DNA of 64,000 nt from Euwallacea fornicatus (lineage: Eukaryota; Arthropoda; Insecta; Coleoptera; Curculionidae), in the NCBI RefSeq assembly GCF_040115645.1, contig NC_089550.1, positions 2,914,001-2,978,000 of the forward strand, in the 5' to 3' direction. Both the position numbers and the translations under genes were made by a program. The notes under the pieces are model-generated. The model worked only from the letters and a program-made list of their open reading frames with translations. It was not told the DNA's origin and did not search any database. Positions 1 to 12,149 of this stretch are shown here, in pieces. Every line of letters starts with the position of its first letter. The first letter of the stretch is position 1.

Positions 1-370
1 GAAGATGATGCAGAAAAAATCTCGGTATCACCACAGCAAAACATATGAATCATAATCCTGACGACGCGGATAAGGAAACTTGTGATTTGTGATTTTGGTG
101 TTGTGGTGAATTGATAAGAACGGTTTAACGCATTATAAATTATCAATTATACGAAACGGAAAAGGTGAAACATACAGAAATAATCTTGACAATATGGTAA
201 AGATATATTTTTCTCAGTAATGTGGAAGATCAATAATTTCTATAATTTTTATGAGTCAATTCCAAGTTTGCTTTGGAGAATTAAATTCTCCGAATGCTCT
301 TATAGCTAGTTGATTATTTCTTTGGTTCAAAATGCGGTATTTTATCAACCTATTATTACTGAATACTTAC
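1..370. other. left edge, probable intron of the unrecognised minus-strand gene
   Basis: The last exon I can place for the minus-strand gene to the right ends at 371 with a GTAAGT donor and an open reading phase, so the gene should continue past the left edge of the window. I see no convincing next exon in these 370 bases, which are AT-rich and probably intronic. Confidence 0.4.
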
Positions 371-1020
371 TTGTAGAATTCTTTGCTCGATTTGTGCATA
401 ATCTCCTGGGCTTGAGGCGGAGTAGATGGAGATTGCGATTGAACACTTTCTTGCTGCTTTAGGCGATTCTAGAATAAAACCCATTTTCAACACTTAATTT
501 AAAAACCATATCATAAGAAGCATTCCCAAAAACGCATTAATACATGCGAGCCAAAATCTAGAATAGAACCCACTTTACGCGTTTAATTAGTAACTTCAAG
601 CCCTTGAAAAGCTTTTTTAACGTCATTACCAAATATTGCCCACCTCTTCCAATACGAATTCGTATGAAGGGGGAGGACTCGATGGTATTACCTCTCTCCC
701 ACCTCCACCATCGTCATCGTTTACGAAGTTTTCAGTATTGTTCGAGTTTGTATTTGAATTTGTGGAACTTATATCTGCGTTGTAATCATCTTCTTCGATT
801 GTCGCTGCCTCATTTATATCTAAAAATTACCCTCTCTAACATTATTCTCCCAGATCTTTCTCATTTTACCTTCCTGGATTGAGGATGCTGTGAGGTCTTT
901 AAAATCCAGCTCATGTTCAGTCTCAGTCGAATTACTGTATTATATCAAACAATTACAAACATAATTGAGATATTTGGAGTGTTATTTATACCTTCTATTT
1001 AAAGAATTCGACTTCGACAT
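371..1020 (-). CDS. unrecognised acidic, Ser/Asn-rich protein, N-terminal part
   Basis: Four exons join in phase on the minus strand: 1020-992, 934-870, 819-644 and 468-371, all with GT-AG borders. The start is the ATG at 1020, giving MSKSNSLNR at the N terminus. The protein then runs through a short acidic helix-like stretch, a region rich in Asn, Ser and Thr, a GGGG run, a proline patch reading SPPPSYEFVLEE, and a Gln/Ser/Pro-rich piece ending EIMHKSSKEFYK. About 122 residues are visible and the last exon ends in mid-codon, so the rest lies outside the window. I do not recognise the family. The pattern suggests the disordered N terminus of an adaptor or trafficking protein, but that is only a guess. 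The exon structure is better supported than any function. Confidence 0.5.
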
Positions 1021-2948
1021 CCTACTAAATTTGATCTTGAAAGGCGCCAGGGTGGCGGCTTAATATGACCCACAGACAACAACTGTCATCCCTAATAGAC
1101 CTTAAAATCTAAAACAAAGAGATTATTAAGACAATGTTGTGTATGAGATATTAGACATACGATAAAACCTTTATACTATCAGCGGTCGATATAAAGGGAA
1201 TCGGTGGTAAAGGTGAGGGTGCACCCGTGTTAAGTTTCCTATATTAAGTATACTGCTGAGAAATCCTATTTTAGTTTCATTTCTTTGAACGATGGTAAAA
1301 TTCAAATTAAAGTGTGATAATCCACGCGATTTCAGGGATGTCAAGATAAATGGTGCACCCACCTCGTTTATTTCCATTTAATCACCCTTCCCCAATCATT
1401 AGTGGAGACATTTAATTAAAGGCTTGCCCTTAATTAGACTCTAATAAGATAGAAAATAATATCCTTATCCTACGTTACGGCTTCAGAAATTAAGGCGGGA
1501 TTTGCTACCTAGGATCAGGGGGTGCTTTTATTTCATGAGTCATTAATTTTGGATTAAATTAACCCTAAAGATAGCAAGAATTTTGCTCTGACTTGAAGAC
1601 TTTCAAATAGCACAAAAAACATTATTTCAATTCCATTCTACGAGGAGACACAGATGGAAAGACAGAGTAGATTTTTCATTCACCATTTTCGCCAGAAAAA
1701 TGTGGATCTATTCTTATGCAATCTTATATATATTAAATTCGATTCTCCTCATTCTTTTCGCGACATCAAAATTGATTCCTGAATTCCATAGCTAAACGAT
1801 GCAGTTATATTAAGAATTAAAAATTTAACTACACCCATGGTTTTTCCACCCCTTCCCCTACACATCACAACTAAAGAAAAGCTCACCTTTTTTGCGAAAC
1901 CAACGTCGTTTTTTGGCAACGGTGAAGAACACCCTCGACGTTTAATACTATAAATGATTAATTTTCGGTATGGGGTGGGTAAAATCGCGTTAAAAAGAAT
2001 GTAAACATTGAACATTTAGGCCGCAGAATACACCTAGAAACGCAGTTTAGGATATCGACGATAGGGGCGCGAAAGCAGGGGTTGATGCGCGCGAAACGGA
2101 AGGGGCTATATAAGCGTGTGGATATAGGGCAAGGGGGTGGATTTTTTTACATTTACCTTAAAAGTTTTTTTTCTAGGTGTAACGACCTTTAAACAAATCA
2201 TATTTTAGCTTTATATGGTTCTTTCCTATATATCATACAATTTTAAATAAACACGCTCAATGCTAACACAAATTTTCAATATATAAAAATGCTCTTGATA
2301 TTATTTTAGTCAATAATTGCATAAAATCTAGAATTAAGGTAGTCATGGCGCCGTTTAAACATACATATGAAATAGCTTGTCTACATTTTTAGCACAATTT
2401 TTTTTTAATTTCATATAATTATGGCTTTATTGATTATCAATATGACCATTAAGGGTTTTTTAAAGACTTTTACATGTAAAAAATGTTTTTTTATGGCAAC
2501 AGCTTGGCGTGAGTAGCAAACACAAATTAAAAAAATATAAACACCAAGATTAGGTGATTATCCTTTAAAGTTTTATTGTAAATACGTAGAAAATAAACAC
2601 TTTATATTTCGAATGTTTTATTAACTTAAATACATTTACTTTAGCATATACGAAAAAATAAACCTTAAAAACTTTAATCACATATATGCAGATAATTTTT
2701 TTATCTGCCCATATGTGATTTTTTTTTTATTATTTACGGTACAGCTATGTCAACATTGTAAACTAACGCCTCATTTTGATCATATTGACAAGTATCAACA
2801 TAATAAAAATAACTTAAAAACATCACCCTTACATCAAAATATAAACACTGGAAATTAACGTAATAATATAAAAAAAAAGAGACCACTTAATAAAACTTAA
2901 AAAAAAACCATAAAACGTGATGAAAACGTGAATCGGCAAACGTCCACT
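1021..2948. other. intergenic region, upstream of the left gene and downstream of spindle-E
   Basis: No coding signal was found in these 1.9 kb. The segment holds the presumed promoter of the minus-strand gene starting at 1020 and the 3' flank of spindle-E. A TATA-like motif (CTATATAAG, 2106-2114) lies in an unusually GC-rich patch at about 2040-2120. It points rightwards, towards no gene I can identify. An inverted repeat occurs at 2676-2720. Confidence 0.5.
2676..2720. repeat. 20-bp inverted repeat (hairpin) in the 3' flank of spindle-E
   Basis: The arms 2676-2695 and 2701-2720 are reverse complements at 18 of 20 positions and are separated by five T residues. This would form a strong stem-loop in RNA or DNA. 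It lies about 230 bp past the spindle-E stop codon, so it may sit in that gene's 3' UTR or just beyond it. Confidence 0.6.
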
Positions 2949-5900
2949 CTACTCCTCATCTTCATCATCTTCGGAAAGCTTTAAATTGTACTTGAATCGG
3001 TCCACCTTGCTTTTATGTTTATCATTAATTATATGCAAGCGCAGCCTACACAAAAAGTAAATATCTTCCTCGCACAAGAGGCAACGCAATTCCTCAAATG
3101 GCTTCACGCTTAAAAAGGAAGTAGAAAATAAGGATTTTGAGTGAAAAAAAACGGCAACGTCTTACTCATAAACAGTATTCTCGATGTCCTCCAAATTTTT
3201 GACGATCTCTCTCTCATAGTTGCTCAGTTGAATAATCTTTATGAATCCTAAAAGGGCCCAAATATCCTGATCCTCATTGGCCATGTTGGGTGTCAACAGG
3301 CTAGTGTCTTGGTCTCGGCCCCATGTCGTAGTCCGAGGAAACACATTTTGACGATTTATTGGCAACCGCTCGAAATGTATCAATCTGAGAATCATTATTA
3401 TCATATTCCGAAAATTTAACACGCAATTTTATACCGAAAAAGGTGCTCCTTTAACTTGATTTGAACAGACAAGAGCTGGTTTTGTGTGGATTGGCTTTGC
3501 TCCATCTCACACATTACTTTCAGGGCGTTGTTCATCAAATAGCGCACCCGATTAATCTAGAAATTTTAATATGTTACAATTTAAAAGCCAAAGTTTCGAA
3601 ACACACCATCTCTAATTCTTCCATTCGCAGCTCAGTATCGAGACGGATAAGCATGTCGTGTAACGGAAAAAGGGGTTTGTTAGTGACTTCATTGTAACCA
3701 AGGCCGCAAAGAATTGCCGCTATCAAGGTATTATCGGCTACAATTTGTAAACGCTTAAGTTAATGAAAACTTATTGTCATCATTATTTACTTGTAGGTTT
3801 CGGCTCCATGGTAGGGCAAAACAAGGCGGCCATCAGCATCGGTAAGCCTGGCAGGTTCGGCATTAGAGTGGTCTGCCTTAGTTTTAGCCGGCTGCCTTCG
3901 GATGTTTGGCCCACATGGGCGGCCACTAATAACCTGAAATAAATGTTTTCTTGTGAATGAATGGGGAAAATTAAAAATGCAAAATAGCTTTACGAAATCT
4001 GTATGTTATCTATTAATTGGCAAAGTACTAAGAAGTTCACAGTGGTAAAGATAGACTAATCTCAAAATCCATACTTAAGCAGGCACCTTTTATGGTACAC
4101 TATACATTAGATGTAACCAAAAAATAAGCTGGGTGATTGTACGAGTAGAGGGCCATTGTAACTTCAAAGAATAACCTTTTTCAAGAAGCAAACGCGATGA
4201 AAACTTTCAAGCATTATACCTAGCATGTGGACTTTCTGGTTCGGTATCCAACAAAACCGCATTGACCGACGTTCCTTCCACGTCAACGCTCTTCCATCCC
4301 CCCGTCGTCGTGCAACCAAAGAGCTTCGCTTCCAACGGACTGAAGGGTCCTTTCAATCGCGTTATTATGCAATCGTCCCGGCTCACCTGAGGATCCGCGA
4401 AATCCCTATAATTGACAATCTTGTCTACATCCATTTGGGCCTCATTTTCTAAGGGATCCGTGGAGGATTGAATAGTGAGCCGCCTTTCATGATCTTGCTA
4501 AGAATCCATTGACCAATATTACAGTAAACATCGCAAAAAAACTATGTTTTAATGTCGTTTATTACCTTTGAAAGAAAGCTAGGAGCTGCGGATTCAGCGT
4601 GGCGGCCATCTATCATGTACTTATTCAGAGATTTCTCTTTAATCGCAGTTCGGTAGATTGTGAGTTCAATAACGTCGTTAACCACTGAATACACCTATTT
4701 AAATTCACATTTAGAAACGTTCAACATTCAATAAACAGTAGGTTCAAGAAAAGGTCCTTACTTCAGCAAATAACACAATGCCCAATGTCCATTTTTTGAA
4801 AAGTTCGTTAACATGTTCGGTCCAATTGCCCTGATCTTTGCAAGGTGGCTTTATTCCATGCATGACGCATTCAAAGGCTAGTGCCGAAACAAAACATTGA
4901 GGACGTTGAGGTAAATAATATAAGTTGTTAACCTCGACTCTCTGATAGTTTCCGTAATCGATGAAAAGAACCTAATCGCCGCAAAAGAGAAAAATTACTG
5001 TGATATTCTTCACATAATTGTAAGTTCACACACATAAGAAACTAATATTTGAAAAAATAGCGACGTACCTGGTTGTGTCTTCCTGCAGTGGCAGTTAATC
5101 TACACCTATAAAACAATCCATCGTTGTCGAATTTCGCGACATAAATTTTGCCAACTTTAGGCTGTTCGTCCACTTGCTGCAGTACCTGTTTGTTTAAGGC
5201 TTCATCTATTTTCTGTAATAGTTCGACGGTTCGATCGTCAGCGTTTTGGGCCCAAAAATGTCCAGCATCCACGGGCTAATGAATAAAACGTCTAGTAAAT
5301 TCTCACAACATACTTCATGATTTTCAAGTTTTTTAAAACTGAACAACCAAGTATCTCTTAAAGTACTGATAAAATAAAACCAGCCTTCCAGTCATACTCA
5401 CATGCGAAACCTGAATTTGGATAAATTGAGTACCAGCGGTTGGAATAACGCTGTAATCGACCGTTGAAAAGCAGTTCATTTTGGAAGACGATGTGCCAGT
5501 GACAATGTTTTCAAGCGGCAAACCGCGATTGGTTTTGGATCCGTGCTTCTCGGCGAATTCCCACGCTTTATCCATACTTAAAGGTACTAAGATTACAACA
5601 CCAAACGTAGTAACGCGACCATAACAATACTCACGGCAATAGCCTTAATTCGAAGTCATATTTAAGCTGTCTCTTTCGGATCATTTCGTAGATTTGAGTG
5701 GGAATGCGTTCCTTGATGTTTGCTAGTCGAGTAAAGCCATCTACATTGACCATAACTGGGTCCAGTGCATTTTTAAATTCAACATACACTTTCCTGAAAA
5801 TGTTTCTTCTATACTGGAATCACCAAATAAAAAACGTGTAGTTTACATGCTTCCGTCAAAACCTATCTGGACGTCTGTCTCGTTATCCCGATCTCGGATC

Positions 5901-8900
5901 ATACGTTTTATCTGTCGTACATAAATTTGTCCCGGCTGTCTAGGATCCAGGCCTGTGTGTAGTAACAACAAAAATATACATATAACAATAATGACACAAA
6001 TAAAACACTGTCAAAGACGTGACATACCTGTCAAATAAACAGTGCAATAAGGATTGCGCCCCCCTAAGGTTTTTACCGCATCTCTCTCGGTTGTTTGATT
6101 GAATTCCTTTGATTTAATGAAATAATTGGGATAAAAAGCGCCGGCCATTACCACCTAAAGAGATATAAATGTATTGAAGAGACTTATTAGCTAAAATAAT
6201 GACATAAAAGGTTCTTTTTCTCTGTCACTAAATAACAAAATTACCTTCAACACTGTAGGTTTTTCAACGTCGGACAAAACCACCTTTCCCGGACCCACAG
6301 TTTCTTTGATTTGCATCCATTCTAGTCGTTGTTTAATTTCCGTCACCAGCAGATGCCATTCTCTTAGGCCCTTCAAACTGACCAGATTCCTGCGACACCA
6401 ATCGGATTCTTGGGATTTGGACGCGAAGGCGTTTTCACGATTGAGCCGTTGCCACACCTACAGAAAAAAACCTTCTCAAAATATTAATCTCGTGTAGATG
6501 ACAAAATGGCGAAAGTACTCTTGACTGCTGAACTAAATTTTTTATTGTACGTGATATGTTCCACCAAAAAGTAACACAAAATTCGCTTATATATTGATAC
6601 ACACAAGTTGACACTATATTTGTCATAATAGTTCCTATTACTACAAACTGCAGGAACCTAAACTAACCTGAACCATAATGCTTTAAATCCATTATAATCC
6701 AAACAGTTTTCAGAAACACCCAGTATATGAATTTTCTTTGTAAAAAAATGTATAATACTTACAGAATATAAATTCAGCAGTGCTATGAGATCGCTGCACG
6801 AGCCATCTGCCCAAAGCAAGACTTTCCTATACGCATCCATTCGCTTTTGGAATGGAACGGAGAATATGTTTTGGATCGAGCATCCAGCGGCTGAAAGTGA
6901 AGTCAATATTAAAATCTTATTTCACCTGTAAATATTGACGAAACGAATATATTGACAATCACTAAAACAGTTCTGTCGAATTTATCTTTAAAAAACAAAT
7001 TGTATTTTTTTTTAATTATTTGATATCCAACACCTTCTCTGGCAGAGTTTGTATCAGAAATGTATTTAGAAATTTAAAATGCAGATAGCCATTCTTCTCC
7101 GGCATTATCTACTTTTTCATTTGACCAAAGAAGGGACCACAAATGATTAAAATCATTAGTGTCCAAATTAATATTATATTTGTTCGTAATATGTCCCGTT
7201 CTTGTGGATAGTGCGAATCTCCTAAAATTAAGAATTATTTCAGAAAACGGCAACACAATCTCTAATACACCAAACATATAGTTACGACTGGCATTCAACC
7301 TTCGTAGGTAAAAAGTTAGGCAAAAAAGAGTTTACCTGGCATGCTCGATCGAATGATTCATTGTTTCCTTTTATGGATCGCACATATGTTTATTTACGTT
7401 AATGTCTGCATATTTGCAAGAACATTGCGGAACCTTCTAGTTATGGGATCTTTAACTATATGAAGAGACCATTGCTAAGAGTGATTTAAGTTGAAGAACA
7501 ATAAAGCTATAAAAGCGAACCGATTGTAACAAGCGATCTTAAAGAGACTGGTAGAGAGAAATTAATTTATTAGTCAAAAACCGTTCAATTGTATCAACTA
7601 CATTTGATGAGATGCTTGCAATGTTGTATGACTCACCAATAATAATAGTTTCCTCCAAACAGCTGAAAAACTGCCCCAACACGATCATTTTGGAGAGGTG
7701 TACGTCAATGGGCAAATTAGCCATGACTTTCCCCAAGAAGGTGATATCTCCATCCGAATTAAACATCAAACCGTGACGGGTCTTCAACAACCCCCCTATC
7801 TACACCCACCCAAAAAACTCATTAATTGAATTTCCAAAACTAAATAATCAAATCAACGATCTAGAAAGACTGAATATAGCATTTTTTTTTACTAGGTTTC
7901 AGGCCTCTTTTTCGCAAATACGTCTTTAATCTATGGCAGGGAAATGAGAAAAAATTACGTGACCATGACCTCTTACACCTTATATGAACCGATTGCACCA
8001 GCTTTTTCTGACAACAAAATAACGTCATAAGGACACTAAGTTATGATAAGTACCTGTTAGAAAATTACCTCACTTTTATTTCAATACTAGAAATTGTTTT
8101 CTACAGTCAGTTCTTCTAGATCATTAACTTAAACCCACTTCTTTCAACTGCCAAACTGTCAGCTCTATGTTCTTCAAATTGGGGGGATTCAAAGCAAGGG
8201 CTAAGATTTGCGCAGGCGACTCCTGCAGTTCTAGCATTTTTGCCTGAAGAACCACCCTCTCAAGGGGAGCTCTTAGAATTTCCGGCATAAGCATCTTCTC
8301 CATTTCTTCCTGCATTATTTAATTTCGACACAATATTCACATAAAATTTCCTGTCAGACGAAATAGATTTATAGAATGATTTTAAAGTAGAATATTTTGA
8401 AAATATTAATGTTGGGAAAATATTTTTTTTTTAAGACTCAAGAAGTTAATATAGGCGACATACAATATAAAAACTCTCGGTGACCAATCGGTAAATTCTG
8501 CCGTCACACGTTCTTCCTACTCTGCCTGCGCGTTGATCGCAATTGACATGAGAGGCCCACTCTAACTTCAAGCTCATGTACTTCGTTAATGGATCCACAG
8601 TCATCACTTTGGTGAGACAAAAGTCGATTACTAAAAATAATTTTGGAAGAAAATTGAACTACCAATAATTTTCTGATTCGATTGAGAAAGTAGCCATTTT
8701 AAAAATATAATAAAATTTCCAATTTCTCAAAGGAAGAACGGAATTTACCATAACAAGAATCAGGCACAGTTACCGAGCTTTCCGCTATATTTGTGGATAA
8801 AATAATTTTTCTGTAGCCTGGTTTAGAAGGAAGAAAGGCTTGCGCCTGTTCATCGTTAGGCAAGGACGAATGTAGTGGAATAATATCCCACTTCAGTCTA

Positions 8901-10385
8901 TTTAGAACTTGTGAAGCCGTCCCAGTTCTGGGGCTTAGGCTGCAAGCCAAATATTCTATGAAACAAGAAAAATAGAATTGGTTGATCGCCTACTTGTTCG
9001 CACCCGTCATCTCCTGTCTTTCAGCCTTAATAAGTAAATTATGAGCGTCTTCAATCTCATTTATGCCAGGCAGGAAAACCAAGACACTCCCGTGTGTCGC
9101 TTGACCTCCCATGCTGACATTTGTCCTGTCCAGCTTATCAAATACCTTGACGAGAAAGAGAAACGCGTTCCAGACCTGTTCAGAAATCTCCGGTTTTCTA
9201 ATGTCGAATCTAGGCATCTGTAAAATCGACTATGCCTACTACCATCAATAGAAATTATCGGCACAAAACATACTTCCGTAACTGAAGACATTTGGTCCAG
9301 ATAGAAAATGACTTTGCTGTATTGTGAGATCTTATTTACTTTAATGATTGGGGCAGAAATTAAATGCCCGACCGCCTGCTTGCGGAAATAAAAAGCAAAT
9401 TCATCTGCATTGATAGTGGCGGACATTAATACGACCTGCAATAGTTTTGTTGGTAACAAGTCCAGTACTTATAAAATTAGTTCCAACCTTAACATGAGGC
9501 GAATTGGTAAATAAAAACTTCCTAACTACTAACAACAGAAAATCCAATTCTTGATTACGTTCATGAACCTCATCAATAATAATATGAGTGTACTCCCTCA
9601 GGGACTTTGCGTGGATGATTTTTTGAAGGAGCACCCCCAAGGTCATATAGGTGATCACTTGATCTTTTGAGACTCTTTTTTCCAAGCCCACCTGATAACC
9701 ACACACAGTCCCCAAAGCCCATCCCCGTTCTTCACATACTCTTTTTGCCACATTAATAGTGGCAATTTTTCGAGGTTGAGTCACAACAATGTTGCAATAC
9801 TCATTTTTCTCCCTTAGATCATCCATTACCATCTGAGGTACTTGAGTGGTTTTGCCTAAAATTCTTCTAGTGACTATACTGAAATGCTTTTAACAAGAAA
9901 ATTTACCACACCCAGTGGGACCTTCAATAACAATAACCTGATTGAGTTCTATTCTAGATAAAATCTGATTTCTGAATGAATCAATGGGCAGCTCAGATTT
10001 TACATCACTTTTTAGTTTAAAATTATACTTTTGGTATACTTCGGCGGGTTCGGATTTCCCATCCGGGATAATGCTGTTCACATGGTACAAATCATCTACG
10101 GCACTCTAATAACAAGGGTTCTCAACAGGTTGGTTAAAAAGTTTATCCAATACTTACTACGTCATCACCAAATCCTTCACTTGTTTGCAAGACAGGTTGA
10201 AATGCATACTTTTCCATCTCCTGTTTTACGAATTCCTCTTCATAAACCTGATTATTGTCAGAATAATCATCTTCATCACTCGATGAGGAAAAATCTTCAT
10301 GAGTGTAAATTGGCATCTTTGCACCATTCACTCGGCCCACTGGATAAGTGGGCTTTTGATCCATTTTAGCCAGGAGAGCCTTCAT
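2949..10385 (-). CDS. spn-E: spindle-E / TDRD9, DEAH-box RNA helicase with Tudor domain
   Basis: This is a 24-exon gene predicted to encode 1459 residues, close to the 1434 of fly SpnE. In this family the protein acts in germline nuage in piRNA production and transposon silencing. Visible motifs are Walker A GPTGCGKTT near residue 137, a DEVH box at about 237-240, SAT at about 270, the motif V/VI region (STNIAESSVTVPD, then NCDQRAGRVGR), a helicase-associated HA2 segment, and an extended Tudor domain at about 928-1066 with HFWAQ and FIDYGNY. Exon borders are 10385-10158, 10105-9907, 9855-9488, 9435-9274, 9217-8994, 8939-8749, 8630-8464, 8309-8139, 7799-7637, 6890-6763, 6457-6245, 6154-6028, 5952-5847, 5793-5635, 5576-5402, 5275-5069, 4971-4762, 4694-4566, 4497-4220, 3933-3791, 3737-3607, 3556-3435, 3384-3166 and 3108-2949. 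The tail is acidic. The acceptors of exons 6 (8939) and 15 (5576) were chosen to keep the frame and are the least certain. Confidence 0.93.
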
Positions 10386-10390
10386 ATTGT

Positions 10391-10867
10391 CTAAAGGTGG
10401 CAATCAAAAAACCTTGAAAGCCATAAAAAATTCTCTATTAATAGCTCTAACATATCTAATGCCTTTAAGTTGATGGAGAACTCCCCATCAAACATGTAAT
10501 CTCCCAAAGCTCTATCTTGGTACCAATTCTCCATTAAGGCACAAAATAAATAAAATACCTGTTTCTGTGCAAGCAAACTTTTATTCTATCTAGATAAGAC
10601 TGAAATAATTATATTTGTCTAACAGTACCTGGAGAACATTATGGATAATTCTAGAGAGTTCAGAGTGGTCTTTGTGCAGTGTTTCAATGGGGCAAACATG
10701 TTGCTGCCCTGTGTAGTAAACTAGAGAAAGGTGCTTCATCCTTAAGACTCTCACTGATCATATGTTGAATACTGTACTCATTGCTGCTTATGTTGAATGA
10801 ATAAAATCACTCAGCACATGTGGTGAGTAGGGCGGCCCCATTTGCATATTATTAATGGGAAACTCAT
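10391..10867 (-). pseudogene. frameshifted remnant of an unidentified protein-coding sequence
   Basis: Reading leftwards from 10867, four protein-like segments follow one another but sit in different frames. First comes PPVINEFPINNMQMGPPYSP and on to SDFIHST. Then a segment with SSNEYSIQHMISESLKDEAP, one with IETLHKDHSELSRIIHNVLQ, and finally one with ENWYQDRALGDYMFDGEF and LKALDMLELLIENF. Stops interrupt each frame at the shifts. No normal-sized intron can join them, since the candidate gaps are under 30 nt. I do not recognise the parent protein. It lies immediately before the spindle-E start codon on the same strand. It could instead be real exons distorted by sequence errors. Confidence 0.45.
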
Positions 10868-11799
10868 TAATTACTGGAGGTTTAAAAAAACAAAAAAACG
10901 TTCTTAGGAAACATTTCGAGATAGATTTGCGAATTTTTATACCTTTTATGTTTTGATAAAATTAAAATTTTCTAGTTGAGGCTATTTTAATTTTATCATT
11001 TCTGATCATGATACTTTATTTATCACAAAAACAATAATTTCTTGCGCGAAAACACATGAAAGAGTTCAAACAACAGTTTTGCTCCAAAACAGAGGTTTCA
11101 ATTCGGAGGTTCAGTCAAACACTTACCAGGACTTAAAGGTCAGGTTTCACAATTTTATATAAAGAGAGAAGGCCACATTTATATTAATTAATAGAAATTT
11201 AAATAGTTCAGCTGAATACTATAAAGTATGAGAACCGCGCACAGAACTAAATTGAGAAAACAAACAGTACTGTAATCAACAATTTTTTGCGACAGGAAGT
11301 GAAAATGTCCCTACAACATTCTTATTTTTCATAAAAAATGTTCCTACAAATTCCCTACCTGACTACTCCTATAACAATTTTTATTAAAAATGTTTTTTTA
11401 CGTACCATTGAATTTCCTTAATTAAAATAGGGCAACATGTAATGAAAAACGACTACTATTTTGATATTAATAAACTTTAATTTTATAAATGATTGATGAA
11501 GAAGCAAGAACACACCACCCTTCTAAAGAACCCGTGTAAACTCTTAATTCTGCTCTTTTCGCTCTCGTACTAGTAATGTCATGTCACCTCGACTTTCAAC
11601 ATTGTCTACGGCATCATAATTTATATTTTCCAATGACAACAAATTTTTAATTTAAAAATCTCGTATATACTTTACGCTATCACACCCTTTTCAAATCTCG
11701 ACCAGAATATTCAGCCCTGAACCTAAAGAGAACATTGCTTGTTAATTGACCCTCCTTTATAATTGCCTATAATAATCTGAAGCATAATTAACTCGGGAA
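10868..11799. other. intergenic region between spindle-E and BRICK1
   Basis: The stretch is AT-rich and I see no coding signal. It is the shared upstream side of spindle-E (minus) and BRICK1 (plus), so both promoters should lie between about 10.4 and 11.8 kb. Confidence 0.5.
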
Positions 11800-12149
11800 A
11801 TGGCTGCACCAGCAGGTAGGGGCGAGGGCGTCCAAAAACAAATCCAACAGGATTGGGTCAACAGAGAATACGTCGAGATAATAACGATCAGCATTAAGAA
11901 AATCACGGATTTCTTAAATTCATTTGGTAAACATGAACAAAGTAGCTTGGGCTCTTGAAGTACAAAATTAAAATTGATCTTTTCCAGATCTCTCCTGTCG
12001 ATCAAAACTCGCGGTTCTCAATGAGAAACTCACCACATTGGAAAGGAAAATCGATTATTTGGAAGCCTGTGTAAGTATGTTGTCTGAATATGTTAATATT
12101 TAGTCAAAGTTTAAAATTTCAGGTTACAAAAGGAGAAACCCTTACATGA
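11800..12149 (+). CDS. BRK1: BRICK1 / HSPC300, SCAR-WAVE complex subunit
   Basis: Three exons (11800-11926, 11988-12070, 12123-12149) encode a 78-residue protein, the normal size for this very small, very conserved family. It starts MAAPAGRG and contains the hallmark QQDWVNREYVEIIT stretch, followed by a coiled coil (KLTTLERKIDYLEACV). BRICK1 is the smallest subunit of the WAVE regulatory complex that drives Arp2/3-dependent branched actin assembly at the cell cortex. The start is fixed by family match and by an AAATGG context. Introns are 61 and 52 nt. The next genes on either side are on the opposite strand. Confidence 0.97.

Noticed and set aside
604..882. Open frame of 92 codons on the plus strand
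   Set aside because: It is antisense to the best-supported exons of the minus-strand gene, and its composition (Leu/His/Ser-rich) is that of a shadow frame.
9243..9273. A longer spindle-E exon 4 ending at a GTAGGC donor at about 9243
   Set aside because: It would put exon 5 into a frame with an immediate stop, whereas the GAA|GTATGT donor at 9274 joins in phase.
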